A stretch of DNA of 64,000 nucleotides from Cellulophaga sp. RHA19 (GCF_002813425.1 NZ_PHUL01000001.1:3773001-3837000); one strand, 5' to 3'; shown: positions 8,420 to 17,687, counted from the stretch's first letter. Translations and numbers: made by a program. Notes: generated from the sequence alone by a model not told the origin.

Positions 8420-9586
8420 TTATTTGGCTACAGATTTTAACTCTGCTATATCACTCTTATTAAAAAAGGTTTTAATTTTTTTAATAAAACCCATTTTCAG
8501 GTTTAAATTAAGCTCTTTTTTACTACGTATTTCTATGTTGTATTTCTCTGATAATTCACTTAAGTATTTATGATAAGTTCTGTTTAAAACTAGAGAATTA
8601 GCACCATCTTCATTAGACATAATTATATCTAAATGATTTTGTTTAAAGTGAAAATTACTTAAATCTATATCTTGGATAATGTTAGCTAATAAAAAACGGT
8701 TTTTTACCAGTTTAATTCCTTCATCAGTTTCTTGTAACCTTACAATTATTCCTTTTTTTAGTTTACCAATTTTAGTATTAGTTAAAACCAAAATTGATAA
8801 GTTTTTCCCGTCTGTTAACTTTGTTTCTTTGCTTTTAAATATATTTAGTATAGGATAAACAATTAAATATTTTGTTTTATTAATTAGCCTTATTGATCGT
8901 TTATAAAAAAATAAAGAAATTAAAAACATTACAACTGCTATAATAACCGAAGTTATAGGACTAACAATACTAATAATTATAAAAATTGCTGCAATAGCAA
9001 TTTTTGCAATCTCTAAAACAGCATCTATAAATGGTATTGGTGATAAAAAAATTAGAATATCTATAAAAAACTTAAACGCCATTACAACTACTAAAAAATA
9101 TAAAGAGACACCTAAAATTAATAACGTTTTAAAACTAATTGATAAAAACCCTGCCTGGTAAACAACTTCATTATGTACTGGGTCATTAGAAATAAATGTT
9201 GGAGCTAAAATAACTATTGCATTAATTATTAAAGCTGCTTTGTTTGAAAGGTATGTGTCTGCTAAACCAATAGTAGCAGTAGCTTTATTGGTTTTAAAAA
9301 CTGTACCTACTAATGATGTAAAGAAAAATAGTATACCAAATAAGCATAAAACTATCCAACTGCTAAAAAAAGGATTTGTTCCTACATAATCGTTATGAAA
9401 ACCTACTTTAGAGCAAACCGATGTTAAAAAAACGGTTAAATAAGGGTTAACACCCATTGGTGCTAATTGTGCAAACTGCTCTACCAAAGCTGTATTTTGA
9501 CTTAATGTTTCTTGCGCATCTAAACTTTCTGTTTGAGCCTGTAGCAACAAAGGAAGCATAATTAAAACTAGTATAATTTTTTTCAT
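8420..9586 (-). CDS. Hypothetical polytopic membrane protein with cytosolic tail
   Basis: 388 residues. The signal peptide (MKKIILVLIMLPLLLQAQ) is followed by an acidic/polar stretch, then transmembrane segments at about 76-98, 115-135, 148-172, 175-190 and a double segment 194-232. A soluble C-terminal domain of about 130 residues (LSILVLTNTKIGKLKKGIIVRL ...) closes the protein. No family recognised. It stands alone, with 260 bases of AT-rich DNA after it that hold only the promoter box of the next gene. Confidence 0.5.
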   Translation of the reverse strand: MKKIILVLIMLPLLLQAQTESLDAQETLSQNTALVEQFAQLAPMGVNPYLTVFLTSVCSKVGFHNDYVGTNPFFSSWIVLCLFGILFFFTSLVGTVFKTNKATATIGLADTYLSNKAALIINAIVILAPTFISNDPVHNEVVYQAGFLSISFKTLLILGVSLYFLVVVMAFKFFIDILIFLSPIPFIDAVLEIAKIAIAAIFIIISIVSPITSVIIAVVMFLISLFFYKRSIRLINKTKYLIVYPILNIFKSKETKLTDGKNLSILVLTNTKIGKLKKGIIVRLQETDEGIKLVKNRFLLANIIQDIDLSNFHFKQNHLDIIMSNEDGANSLVLNRTYHKYLSELSEKYNIEIRSKKELNLNLKMGFIKKIKTFFNKSDIAELKSVAK

Positions 9587-9667
9587 ATTAATTATCTATT
9601 ATATCTGTTATATTTTTTTATCGCTTTTTGTATTAAAAAGCACTTTACTTACTCTTATTTTTAGAAT

Positions 9668-10387
9668 TTAAAATATTCCTAATATCTTTTTTCTTTTAGC
9701 GGTGTTAGGCCTATCCACACTAACAATATCATTTACTTTAAATTTATCAAACCCATCAAATAATGCTTCAGTTCCTTTTTTAAGCTTGAGGCTTACCTCT
9801 TCTTGGTATAAAGGAATTAGTGCATAAAAGTTAATTGATTTATTTTTTAATTTTAATGTAAAAAAGTCATCTCCAAAAATTACAGAAGGCAATAAAATAG
9901 TTGTATTCAATTTAGTATTTTCTGCGAAAGGTTTAGCTGGGTTTCCATTAGGAATTGTATGTCCGTAACCTAACCAAGTACTATATTCATGCGGAAATCT
10001 TGCTAAATATTTTAGTAGTCTTATTGGCCAATAATTTTTTTCATCTTTAAAGTCTTCCTCTGAAATTTTCCACTCTTGAGGTAAACATATACTCAACTCT
10101 GCATATTCACAGTTAGTAACACCCTCCGGAGTTTCCATAGGTTTATCACTCATTCCTGATGTTACTAATGTATGGTAAGGAAACTCTTTTGTTGGCTTAA
10201 CCCAATGAACATCTATGTGAACTTGGTCTGAAACTAATTCATGAAAAACCATATCTATTTTTCCTATGTGTTTTTCTATGTGGTCAGATATTTCATTTAT
10301 TGAAGATTCTCCGGAAGCTATTTCAAATTCTTTTTTTTGAGATTCATTATACCTATAAATTGGTTGTCCAGATTCTGATTTTTCCAT
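9668..10387 (-). CDS. Suppressor-of-fused (SUFU) domain protein
   Basis: 239 residues. The region 30-200 matches the SUFU family layout: HIDVHWVKPTKEFPYHTLVTSGMSDKPM, then YAELSICLPQEW and RLLKYLARFPHEYSTWLGYGHTIPNG..PFA, ending in Y.LIPLY.EE. In bacteria SUFU-like proteins are often immunity factors for polymorphic toxins (established for the family in general); no toxin is visible next door. The upstream region carries a core copy of the dispersed promoter box at 10425-10444. Family call is confident, role is inference. Confidence 0.8.
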   Translation of the reverse strand: MEKSESGQPIYRYNESQKKEFEIASGESSINEISDHIEKHIGKIDMVFHELVSDQVHIDVHWVKPTKEFPYHTLVTSGMSDKPMETPEGVTNCEYAELSICLPQEWKISEEDFKDEKNYWPIRLLKYLARFPHEYSTWLGYGHTIPNGNPAKPFAENTKLNTTILLPSVIFGDDFFTLKLKNKSINFYALIPLYQEEVSLKLKKGTEALFDGFDKFKVNDIVSVDRPNTAKRKKILGIF

Positions 10388-10696
10388 TTCTATTAATTAT
10401 ATATACAAGGCAAATTACAAACTAATTTTCCTACAATATATAACTTTTTTTATAGTACGGATATTCGCTACTGCGTTCTAGGTAAAATTGTAAGAATTAT
10501 AAAACCCCATAAACAAATATGTTTTTGGGGCTTATGATTTTTAATTAATTATTACTTTAATCTTTTGGTTTTTAGATTCTTATTTTAGTTATTTTTTACG
10601 CATTTATATTCGTTTTATATAAACCTAAAAGACAAAAACCGTAACTATCCAAAATGTTAACTTTTAAGATATACACACTCTAATACATTTTTTGCT
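10388..10696. other. 309 bp intergenic region with promoter box and terminator
   Basis: Holds the core promoter box for the SUFU gene (ATTTTCCTACAATATATAAC, 10425-10444), and a hairpin of CCCC..AAACA/TGTTT..GGGG type at 10500-10531. The hairpin is followed on the minus strand by T-rich sequence and probably ends transcription of the FAD/NAD(P)-binding gene. The remaining 160 bases are AT-rich with nothing recognised. Confidence 0.5.
10500..10531 (-). terminator. Probable intrinsic terminator
   Basis: AACCCCATAAAC.AAATAT.GTTTTTGGGGCTT forms a stem of about 11 pairs. On the minus strand it is followed by TTTTATAATT. It lies downstream of the 10697-12427 gene. Confidence 0.6.
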
Positions 10697-12427
10697 TTAT
10701 TTTTTTTTAACAGCTGCTTTTGCCCATTCTATAGGTCTATCTCCAAAGCATTCTAATATAGCATCTACGCCTATAACAGTTCCCTTGGCTAACCTACCAA
10801 GTAAGGCTATTGGTAATATATTATCTGTGGTTTTTTCTACAAGATAGCCTTCTTTAGTTGTGTGTACTCCAAGATTATCGTTTACTATTTTTATAGACTC
10901 GTTATGAAGCAAACTTTTAACTAAGTCAGATTTAACTGCTGTAATATCTGGAGCATCTAATACCGAATTTACCATTATATTGGCAACTATACTTTTATCT
11001 TTGGATTTTAAAACCCACCCATTATTAGACAACTCAATTTCGGGATTATTCACAAAATCTAAATTTAAAATACCAGCTTTAACCAACGCCAACATTTGCT
11101 GTATACTTTCTACCGGCGGACCATAGGAGTATCTTTTAATTTCTTCATCTAACTTTATAATTTTTGCAAAAACACTATTGCTGCAATTATTATAAGATAA
11201 CTGCTTATATATTGATGGCTGACAATGCCTCCAAACCTGTCCAACACAAAAGTCTAAACTTATTGCATTTGTAGCTGTAGCCATACCTATATAACTATTA
11301 AGCAAGGCCACAATTGGTGTTGCTGTAGGTAATAGTAAGCTATGCTTGTAATTCTGATTCGTTATCCATTTAAATGCGGCTTCTTCAACCTGTTTAAGCG
11401 TGTAGTTTTGAGCTTCTAATGTATGTGGTAATGAGACATAAATACTTGCAACAATAGGCGCTATAGCAGATACTAAAAAATCTACTCCTGTAGCATTACT
11501 TTGCGCTGTTTTATCTCCTATCTCTTTTTCAAAATTATAAATCTGCTCATCAGATGGTTTATATAAATCATCAATGTTTTTATTTAATGGCTTAGGAACT
11601 GGAGGCAAACCATCTAAAGAAAAAGGTACTATTACAGTATTTACATTTTTACCTGTATTAAACTGACACTTTTGGGTACGTTCTTCTGTAATTTTAAAAG
11701 TACCTTGCTTGGCAACTGCTGCCCTCATCACATCTAACATAGCTAAACCAAAACCTCTAACTCCTACTGTTGTTTTATTTTTTGTATTGGTAACGTCTAT
11801 ATAATTTTTAACAGGGTAAGGATCTAAAAAAAGCTTTACATTGGTATTGCTTTTAAAGTTACTATGCCATTTAACCAATTGTTGTGTAACATAAGTTGGT
11901 TGGTGACCTATGGTAAGTAATACCTCATCTAAATTAGTATAGGTTTTATTAGGAGTAGTTATACTAACTTTAGCATTATTTTCTATTTGTATATTGGTTA
12001 CTTTTTGCTGATATAAAAAAGCCATTTTATGAAGTAACAGTGGTGTAATAAATGATGTAAAACGTTGCTTTAAGTACGCTCCTATTTTTGCTCTTGGCGG
12101 ATATGTATCTGCTTCGGCACCATCTATTTCATCATAGTTTAAATTTGCCCATTGGTGGTAACAAGAAAAACCTGGAATAGTAATACCATTGTATACTACC
12201 TCTTCTCTTTTAGGTAACGTAAGTATACGCTCTGTTATATTTATCCAGTTAGATTTTACTTGCTCTGTATTGTATACTTGTCCGTTTCCAAAATCTCCTG
12301 TTTCTTCAAACAGTAAAAGTTCTACTAAAGTTGAGCTTTCTGTAATACTTAATTGCGTTATAAAATTTTCTGCAGCATACAACCCTCTAGGACCTACACC
12401 AATTATTGCTAATTTTTTCTTATTCAC
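10697..12427 (-). CDS. FAD/NAD(P)-binding protein
   Basis: 576 residues. The N-terminus KKLAIIGVGPRGLYAAENF is the Rossmann GxGxxG..E dinucleotide-binding motif. The long insertions, the YPPRAKIGAYL region, TIGHQPTYV (about residue 170) and VGVRGFGLAMLDVMRA (about 220) are typical of the FAD-NAD(P)-binding family (PF13454-type, related to hydroxyacylglutathione and ornithine-hydroxylase-like oxidoreductases). The substrate is unknown. It starts 137 bases from the divergent-free upstream gene. The family is sure, the reaction is not. Confidence 0.75.
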   Translation of the reverse strand: MNKKKLAIIGVGPRGLYAAENFITQLSITESSTLVELLLFEETGDFGNGQVYNTEQVKSNWINITERILTLPKREEVVYNGITIPGFSCYHQWANLNYDEIDGAEADTYPPRAKIGAYLKQRFTSFITPLLLHKMAFLYQQKVTNIQIENNAKVSITTPNKTYTNLDEVLLTIGHQPTYVTQQLVKWHSNFKSNTNVKLFLDPYPVKNYIDVTNTKNKTTVGVRGFGLAMLDVMRAAVAKQGTFKITEERTQKCQFNTGKNVNTVIVPFSLDGLPPVPKPLNKNIDDLYKPSDEQIYNFEKEIGDKTAQSNATGVDFLVSAIAPIVASIYVSLPHTLEAQNYTLKQVEEAAFKWITNQNYKHSLLLPTATPIVALLNSYIGMATATNAISLDFCVGQVWRHCQPSIYKQLSYNNCSNSVFAKIIKLDEEIKRYSYGPPVESIQQMLALVKAGILNLDFVNNPEIELSNNGWVLKSKDKSIVANIMVNSVLDAPDITAVKSDLVKSLLHNESIKIVNDNLGVHTTKEGYLVEKTTDNILPIALLGRLAKGTVIGVDAILECFGDRPIEWAKAAVKKK

Positions 12428-12564
12428 CTTTAACTGTTTACTTGTAGTTGCGTTATTATTTTTTAGTAAGATATCTATAAAAACACTTACATCCTTACTT
12501 CTAATAATTTATAACTATTAAATTTAACTCATAAAAAACCAACTAAAGGTAACAATAGAAGAAA

Positions 12565-13293
12565 CTAATTTTCACTTTCAAAAATAATATTTCGCTCAGT
12601 GCTTTTCTTGTACATATCTTTAATAATAAGCTTATTGCCTGTAGTTAAATTGTAGTTTTTACTACTAGGGTTTAGCATATAATCTAATTGATGCGCTATC
12701 ATTTTTTCAAAAGGAATAAGAAAACCATCAGTATTACATTCTTCTAAACCACCTTGTTTAAGCAAATTTAAAACGGTGTAGACAGACTCAATAGTACTAA
12801 GACAAAGAGATTCTGGCTGCTGTTTAATAATAAATTTTGATTTAATTTTGTTATCAAAACTTACCCTTTTTAGCTCTTGCAAATTTTTACTTAGTTTAAG
12901 CATTTTACGGGCACAAGGCCAAGTACCATCTAAAATAAAAATGTATGGGGTATTACCCATAAATGTACTCACTTCAGCACTTTTTCTTGTAGATAGGTTA
13001 AAACTATCTTTACCCGGATACAGTAAATAAGAAGCACTATTTTCTATGTTTAGTATTTCATTTACACGTGCATTTGTAGTAAAATCTACACCTACTATAA
13101 TCTCAGAATTTTTAAGCTGAAGACTAGTCATTAGTCCTGTTCCGTTTTTTTCTTTTTTATACTCCTTAGGGTGCATAAGAATAACAAAACGAGTATTGGT
13201 TTGCAATGGGCTAATGTGTGTACAAATACAAGTGCTTTTGGGGTTCATGCACTTGTAACATTGTACTCTTGTTTTTTTTGTTTCTATATGCAA
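12565..13293 (-). CDS. DTW-domain tRNA-uridine aminocarboxypropyltransferase-like protein
   Basis: 242 residues. An N-terminal zinc-ribbon-like CYKC...CICTHISPL is followed by FVILMHPKEYKKEKNGTG. At about residue 120 comes ILDGTWPCARKML, the family's D-G-T-W variant of the DTW motif. KSKFIIKQQPESLCLSTIESV then matches the conserved P..xxLSTxEs block. DTW proteins (TapT/TuaA) transfer the aminocarboxypropyl group of SAM to tRNA uridine, known for E. coli members. Length and motif order are normal. Cytoplasmic. Confidence 0.85.
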   Translation of the reverse strand: MHIETKKTRVQCYKCMNPKSTCICTHISPLQTNTRFVILMHPKEYKKEKNGTGLMTSLQLKNSEIIVGVDFTTNARVNEILNIENSASYLLYPGKDSFNLSTRKSAEVSTFMGNTPYIFILDGTWPCARKMLKLSKNLQELKRVSFDNKIKSKFIIKQQPESLCLSTIESVYTVLNLLKQGGLEECNTDGFLIPFEKMIAHQLDYMLNPSSKNYNLTTGNKLIIKDMYKKSTERNIIFESEN

Positions 13294-13363
13294 ATTGGTT
13301 GCTTATTTTTTTAATTTTTGACAAACATTATTAGTTAAACCAAATTTTAACTAACTACTAATG

Positions 13364-14224
13364 CTACTTTGTAATAGCCTTTTGTACTTCCAATGCTCTA
13401 TCAGCAGCAAAAATATCAATTCCAAGTTTAGCCCATTCTTTATAAAGATGATCTCCTTTTGATGCGGCTTGTTTATCTAAGTTACCTAAAGTACCTAACA
13501 TACACATAACACCTTTTTCATGTAGTTTTTTATATAACAAAGGGTCAGATAACCTTGTTCCTGTAAAAGCAACCATATTTTTCCATGGTATACCAGAATT
13601 AGCTGCTCTGTTAAACTCTTCCATATTTCTAATACTAACAGATAGTACTACCTTAGGATTTAGTTTATATAGTTTTTGAGCTGTTTCCATTGAGTAGGTA
13701 ATTATGACCGACTGATTTAAAGCATTGTTTTCTTCTATAAAATGCAATACCTCTTCAGGGTCTACACTTCGTTTAATATCTACAGTAAGTATGGCATTAT
13801 CTTTTTTTGCCCAGTCTAGTACATCTTTAAATAACGGAATTTTAAAATCTACAATAGAGTCAAAATTATCTTTTAGTTTAAGTTTAGATAGCGCTTCCCA
13901 ATTGTTTTGGTCTACCCTACCAGATCCTGTAGATGTTCTATCTAACGCATTATCATGCATTAATAACAAAACTCCATCTTTACTTTTAGCCACATCAATT
14001 TCAAATAATGCATTAGGTATGTACTTTTTAATGTACTGCATTGTTTCTAAACAATTTTCTGGATAACCCACATAACCTTTTCCTCCACGGTGAGCACTAA
14101 CTAATAGCTCACGATTCTCTGCATAACTAAAGTAAGTTTGTAACGTTTTCTCCTGTATATTTTTTACTTTACACCCAATTAATAGAAATGAAATTAATAG
14201 AATAGGAATTAATAGTTTTTTCAT
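13364..14224 (-). CDS. Glycerophosphodiester phosphodiesterase, lipoprotein form
   Basis: 286 residues. The lipobox LIGC (Cys 18) is followed by the GDPD catalytic signature: SAHRGGKGYVGYPENCLETM (about residues 43-62), FEIDVAKSKDGVLLLMHD and LDRTSTGSG. The HRG, PEN, E-x-D and MHD..LDRT residues that bind the metal and phosphate are all present. A second conserved block is LTVDIKR near residue 148. It hydrolyses glycerophosphodiesters to glycerol-3-phosphate and an alcohol, here in the periplasm or at a membrane surface. Confidence 0.85.
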   Translation of the reverse strand: MKKLLIPILLISFLLIGCKVKNIQEKTLQTYFSYAENRELLVSAHRGGKGYVGYPENCLETMQYIKKYIPNALFEIDVAKSKDGVLLLMHDNALDRTSTGSGRVDQNNWEALSKLKLKDNFDSIVDFKIPLFKDVLDWAKKDNAILTVDIKRSVDPEEVLHFIEENNALNQSVIITYSMETAQKLYKLNPKVVLSVSIRNMEEFNRAANSGIPWKNMVAFTGTRLSDPLLYKKLHEKGVMCMLGTLGNLDKQAASKGDHLYKEWAKLGIDIFAADRALEVQKAITK

Positions 14225-14338
14225 CTTTTTTTTAAATAGTATTAGATTATCTGCCTGTAACAGGTTTTTATTTTTATGCTTGTATTAGAAAAGCATGACT
14301 AGTTGTAAACAATACACTTTTAGTGCTACCCTAAAAAA

Positions 14339-14935
14339 CTAATCTTTAACTTTAATAACTATAAAAATATTTTTTTTTTCATCTTTTATAATTTTGTTTT
14401 TTGAAAAACGACCAATAATTTCAACCATAGTATTATTTTTAAATAATTCTTCTGTATGTTTTTTTCCTTCTCTAAATTTCACTTTTGATTTTGATAAAGC
14501 CAAAACTGTAATATTTTCATTAGAAATATTCACCTCACCAGTTTCATCTTTTAAAATAAAGGGATTACAAATAAATTGATTAGATAAAGTTACATATCTT
14601 GGTCTAAAACCACTCATATTACGTTTTAATTTTTCTACTTTATGGTAATAACCAATACATTTTTTTTCTTTTAAGGTAGAATATATAGGTTCTATATATA
14701 ATGCTTCTCCTTTAACTTTAACCAAACCTTCTTTAAGTTCGTTTATTTTAGAATAATCTAATTGATTACGTATTTTATCTAATTTTATATTTTTAATTAA
14801 GAGAAACATAACTAAGTAAATTAGAATAATAAAAAAAGTAGCTATAAAACCAATAATAAAACCAAAATAATCTGTTAGCGAAACTATAAGAACTATTATT
14901 AGTATTGAAGATAATATGTTTTTGACATTATTCAT
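14339..14935 (-). CDS. Membrane protein with GIDE-like domain
   Basis: 198 residues. Two N-terminal transmembrane helices (7-25, 28-50) precede a domain with the order LVKVKGEA...STLKEKKCIGYYHKVE, then NPFILKDETGEVNIS. This follows the GIDE (PF12483) pattern KG.....SP..G..C..Y...V....PF.L.DxTG.V known from MULAN-type E3 ligases and many bacterial membrane proteins of unknown role. The bacterial forms have no RING domain, and none is present here. The family call is a by-eye inference. Confidence 0.5.
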   Translation of the reverse strand: MNNVKNILSSILIIVLIVSLTDYFGFIIGFIATFFIILIYLVMFLLIKNIKLDKIRNQLDYSKINELKEGLVKVKGEALYIEPIYSTLKEKKCIGYYHKVEKLKRNMSGFRPRYVTLSNQFICNPFILKDETGEVNISNENITVLALSKSKVKFREGKKHTEELFKNNTMVEIIGRFSKNKIIKDEKKNIFIVIKVKD

Positions 14936-15002
14936 AAAGTTAACATTATATATATTATGTTAAAAAAAAAAAATCTAAAAATGCTTTTTTAGAATAACTC
15001 AG

Positions 15003-15122
15003 CGTAAATTTTTCTATTGGTTTATTCTTTTTCTCCAAAGCTACCCCAGAGCATCGGTATAAATATATACACACCTTTGGGTTAAGTCCTAATGTCCTCA
15101 TTACGTTTAGGCCTTGTTAGCA
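15003..15122. repeat. Cassette-boundary element A
   Basis: AT-rich intergenic element ending in GCCTTGTTAGCA four bases before the stop codon of the next minus-strand gene. Read on the minus strand the gene's stop is followed by TGCTAACAAGGC, equivalent to the right-hand box of a cassette attachment site. It contains the inner inverted pair ACACCTTTGGGTTAAGTCCTAATG. No similarity in length to a coding region. Confidence 0.4.
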
Positions 15123-15126
15123 TTAG

Positions 15127-15492
15127 TTATTTTTTATACGCAATCAATTGTTTTTCTGTCAAATATGTTAAACTTTCATCCACATAGATTTCTCTAATTC
15201 CAATTCCAGAGAATAATTCCTGTAAAATTCTTTTTTCCACTTGGGAAAGCCCACCTTCTGACATTTCCATTTGTTGGATAATTCCAACCGAGTTTTTGGT
15301 AGAAAGTGCATTCTTTTTAAATACGCTACTTATAAATTTTTCAGCAGTATCAAAGTCCGCAATCAAGAGCCGCAGATTATTAAAATCCATTTGCGATTTA
15401 TCAGAAATAGATTTTTTATTTACTAAATCCCTGATTTCGATTCGATTTGTATATAATCTGATGTAGTATTTATTTTTACTAAATATTTTCAA
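15127..15492 (-). CDS. Hypothetical protein in a cassette-like unit
   Basis: 121 residues, no signal peptide or membrane segment. Notable stretches are IRLYTNRIEIRDLVNKKSIS, NNLRLLIADFDTAEKFI, IIQQMEMSEGGLSQVEKRILQELF and IREIYVDE. The order is reminiscent of actin-like/MreB-associated fragments, but I would not assign it. The unit is tightly bracketed: TGCTAAC lies directly after the stop (minus strand) and GTTAGTAC (15508-15515) sits 16 bases before the start. It could have been acquired as a single-gene cassette. Confidence 0.5.
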   Translation of the reverse strand: MKIFSKNKYYIRLYTNRIEIRDLVNKKSISDKSQMDFNNLRLLIADFDTAEKFISSVFKKNALSTKNSVGIIQQMEMSEGGLSQVEKRILQELFSGIGIREIYVDESLTYLTEKQLIAYKK

Positions 15493-15507
15493 TCTATTGT
15501 ATAATTG

Positions 15508-15650
15508 GTACTAACAGTCTCGTATTACCGTCAGTTACAGGTTTATATGCGTTAATATTCGGTTAGACACTGACTTTAGCAATTCCGAGTGGATTTAGAC
15601 ATAGTCTCCCAAATTGTAGGGATGCCGTAATTGAGGTTATACAGTGCTGG
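15508..15650. repeat. Cassette-boundary element B
   Basis: About 140 bp. It starts GTACTAACAGTCTCG and ends GGTTATACAGTGCTGG, with internal ACCGTCAGTTACAGG, TTAATATTCGG, TTTAGCAATTCCGAG and a weak TCTCCCAAATTGTAGGGA hairpin. It is about 85% identical by eye to element C (16315-16459). The outer ends are imperfect inverted repeats (GTATTACC / GGTTATAC). This is the form expected of an attC-like recombination site or another mobile intergenic element. Confidence 0.7.
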
Positions 15651-15678
15651 TATTTTGTTAATTGGATATTTCAGATGA

Positions 15679-16284
15679 TTATTGACTTTTTATCTTGTTT
15701 AGTTTCTCTTTTGTAAACTTAAAATCTTCACGACCATTGATGTGATTCAAGACCATTATAAATTGACTTTCATTCATTCTTCCTGCTTTATATTCTTTAG
15801 TAATTAATGGTTTTATTTCATTCCAATATTGATCTGGCGCATGCCTTAAAATCATAGCTGGAAATTGAGGTCCAACACAATTAGTAATGTCATTTGGAAA
15901 GCCTCTTTTTTTAATAATATCAATTAATAATTTCGTGTTTTTAATATCTAGTCCTTTTTGCAATTCCATAATAGAATCTTCTTGCTTTTCAGTAAAATTC
16001 TTTTTTTGCTTATTAGCAATGGCTCTCGCAATTTTTCCATATTTCAATTGTTTTTCCTCGGTAAAAGTTGCGTATTCTTTATCAGAAATACCATCTGCTT
16101 TTTTAATAGAATCTAAAATGTCAAAAAATGGATCAGCCATCATTTGCCTGTACTTTTGGTCATCCTCATAACTTTTTAAGACTAATTGACACAATTTGTC
16201 TTCATCCTTGTAATTCTCTTCTTTCCTATTACAATTAATTAAAATAAAGCTTAGAACTATAATTACTATTTTACCTAGTTTCAT
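15679..16284 (-). CDS. DUF6624-like lipoprotein
   Basis: 201 residues with an N-terminal lipobox (FILINC, Cys 18). The second half, KNTKLLIDIIKKRGFPN, then VGPQFPAMILRHAP and QFIMVLNHINGRED, follows the DUF6624 pattern (NT..L..II...G.P...VG......L..QHAD......L.DRI...G). Another DUF6624-like protein lies at 18382-19245. The gene is bracketed by elements B and C on the same strand as its neighbours, so it behaves as a cassette. Molecular function unknown. Confidence 0.6.
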   Translation of the reverse strand: MKLGKIVIIVLSFILINCNRKEENYKDEDKLCQLVLKSYEDDQKYRQMMADPFFDILDSIKKADGISDKEYATFTEEKQLKYGKIARAIANKQKKNFTEKQEDSIMELQKGLDIKNTKLLIDIIKKRGFPNDITNCVGPQFPAMILRHAPDQYWNEIKPLITKEYKAGRMNESQFIMVLNHINGREDFKFTKEKLNKIKSQ

Positions 16285-16314
16285 GTTTTTTTATGGTGTT
16301 CTTGAATTCAATGA

Positions 16315-16459
16315 ATGCCAACGGTCTCGTATAACCGTCAGTTAAAGGTTTATATGCGTTAATATTCGGTTTGGCACTGGCTTTAGCAATTCCGAGTGAA
16401 TTTGGAAATAGTCTCCCGAACTGTCGGGATGCCGTAATTGAGGTTATACATTGTTGTGT
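16315..16459. repeat. Cassette-boundary element C
   Basis: About 145 bp. It starts ATGCCAACGGTCTCGTATAACC and ends GGTTATACATTGTTGTGT. The termini pair as CAAC...GTATAACC / GGTTATAC...GTTG, and an internal perfect stem TCTCCCGA-ACTG-TCGGGA sits at about 16420-16437. Strongly similar to element B. The closing GTTGTGT is one base off the GTTRRRY consensus of integron attachment sites. Confidence 0.7.
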
Positions 16460-16467
16460 ATAGTTTT

Positions 16468-17031
16468 TTATCCATATTCAAACCAAATTGTTTCTGAATT
16501 TCGGTCAATTGCATAGTCAATAAATCTTTTGAAATTCCGCAAGTCTTGTCCAAAATTATTTCCAATATAACCTTCTCCTTTGTCTTTATTGAAGTCCGAA
16601 AAATAGTATTTAGAGTTCATTGAGTCAAAATCCGTTTTTATTAATCTTTCGTATAGATTATCAATGTTTTTCAGTTTATTGATTAAATTTTCTACAAGAA
16701 CTTTTACTTGGTTTATATTTCCATTTAAATCTTCTTTTCTCTTTTCTAAATCAGACTTTAAACGTTCCTTTTCTTCTTCATTTTCCGCAAACTCAATCAT
16801 ATCCACTTCTTCCTCTTCGCTTGGGTATTCTGTCATTTTGTACAAATGAGATATATTGATATTCGTTATTTCTCCAATTTGGTCAAATTCAGGTGTGTGT
16901 TCAACTACTCCTGGTCTGCACATTAGATTACAAAATTCCCTACTCAGAGAATAGAGATTGCTATTTTCAAAGTATTCTGACGTGATTACTTCACTATCAT
17001 TATTTACCCTTAAACTAATGTCTAATCCCAT
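16468..17031 (-). CDS. Hypothetical coiled-coil protein in a cassette-like unit
   Basis: 187 residues beginning MGLDISLRV, a start seen in a set of short uncharacterised bacterial proteins. Residues 75-125 are highly charged and helical (EFAENEEEKERLKSDLEKRK), probably a coiled coil. A C-terminal block follows, DFNKDKGEGYIGNNFGQDL ... ETIWFEYG. No signal peptide. It is bracketed by element C downstream (ACACAAC right after the stop on the minus strand) and element D upstream (GCACAAT). Unknown function. Confidence 0.5.
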   Translation of the reverse strand: MGLDISLRVNNDSEVITSEYFENSNLYSLSREFCNLMCRPGVVEHTPEFDQIGEITNINISHLYKMTEYPSEEEEVDMIEFAENEEEKERLKSDLEKRKEDLNGNINQVKVLVENLINKLKNIDNLYERLIKTDFDSMNSKYYFSDFNKDKGEGYIGNNFGQDLRNFKRFIDYAIDRNSETIWFEYG

Positions 17032-17044
17032 TTTCTCAAATTAT

Positions 17045-17241
17045 GCACAATGTCTCGGCTATGGTTAGTACGGGAATTAAAAAACGATTAATTTCCGATT
17101 TAGCACTTAGCCAAAACTTTTTATTTTGTTTTATCTTTTCTTTTTTAAAGCCAAATCAAAAGATTTGGCGGACTTGGTTAAAAGCACTATACTTTGGGTT
17201 AAGAACAAACGCCCTATGTTTTTTTTTATATATTGTTGTGT
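17045..17241. repeat. Cassette-boundary element D
   Basis: About 197 bp between two single genes. It starts GCACAATGTCTCGG and ends TATATTGTTGTGT, so its ends are inverted (CACAAT / ATTGTTGTG), and it shares the TCTCG near-end motif with B and C. It contains GCCAAATCAAAAGATTTGGC (a perfect hairpin with loop) and GGACTTGGTTAAAAGCACT. Both motifs recur in element F at 19264-19340. Short frames inside it look spurious. Confidence 0.6.
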
Positions 17242-17271
17242 GTTTTCGTATTTTTATGACAAATTAATATT

Positions 17272-17634
17272 CTATAAGTCACATTCAAAATTTTCAGGCT
17301 TCCAGATAATTGTTCCGTTTTGAAGAATATTAAATGGGATGTTTTCTTGATCTTTTCCTATAATCCCTATATTTTTTCCAGTACAATCTTTGACAGGAAT
17401 TACAGAGTTAATCCTAGGATTACAATTATTGAATATAAAGATAGTTTTATTTTCATATGTATTTTGAACAACTGACTCATATTTTCCAAGTGATTCAATT
17501 TCAGATTTTAGCCAATCTAAATCTTCAATAGGGTTTTCAGTAGAGCAAATTAATTCAGTGCTTTTATCATCATCACTATTTGAACAAGAGATGAATAATA
17601 TTAAACAAAATGATAAATAAATCAATGATTTCAT
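17272..17634 (-). CDS. Small lipoprotein
   Basis: 120 residues. The lipobox FISC (Cys 17) is followed by SNSDDDKS, the usual Asp/Ser-rich export signal of Bacteroidota surface lipoproteins. The mature part starts NPIEDLDWLKSEIESL, a motif frequent in small flavobacterial lipoproteins, and contains conserved-looking NNCNPRIN and DCTGKNIG (possible disulfide pair). Flanked by element D and by ACACAACTAGTTAG upstream, so probably another cassette gene. Function unknown. Confidence 0.55.
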   Translation of the reverse strand: MKSLIYLSFCLILFISCSNSDDDKSTELICSTENPIEDLDWLKSEIESLGKYESVVQNTYENKTIFIFNNCNPRINSVIPVKDCTGKNIGIIGKDQENIPFNILQNGTIIWKPENFECDL

Positions 17635-17687
17635 AAATATATAGTTTTCTTTAAGATGTTATTTTTTAAAATGGTTGCGCTAATGAA

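Noticed and set aside
13331-13353. TTAGTTAAA...TTTAACTAA inverted repeat downstream of the DTW gene
   Set aside because: No T-run and AT-only arms in very AT-rich DNA, so it is not a convincing terminator or operator.
16383-16565. 60-codon minus-strand frame overlapping the end of the 16468-17031 gene
   Set aside because: It lies partly in repeat element C and overlaps the better supported coiled-coil gene in a different frame.
17043-17323. Two plus-strand frames of 74 and 65 codons between the coiled-coil protein and the small lipoprotein
   Set aside because: They run through boundary element D and its hairpins, with odd composition (many Phe/Leu/Cys) and opposite strand to every neighbour. 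Treated as read-through of the repeat.
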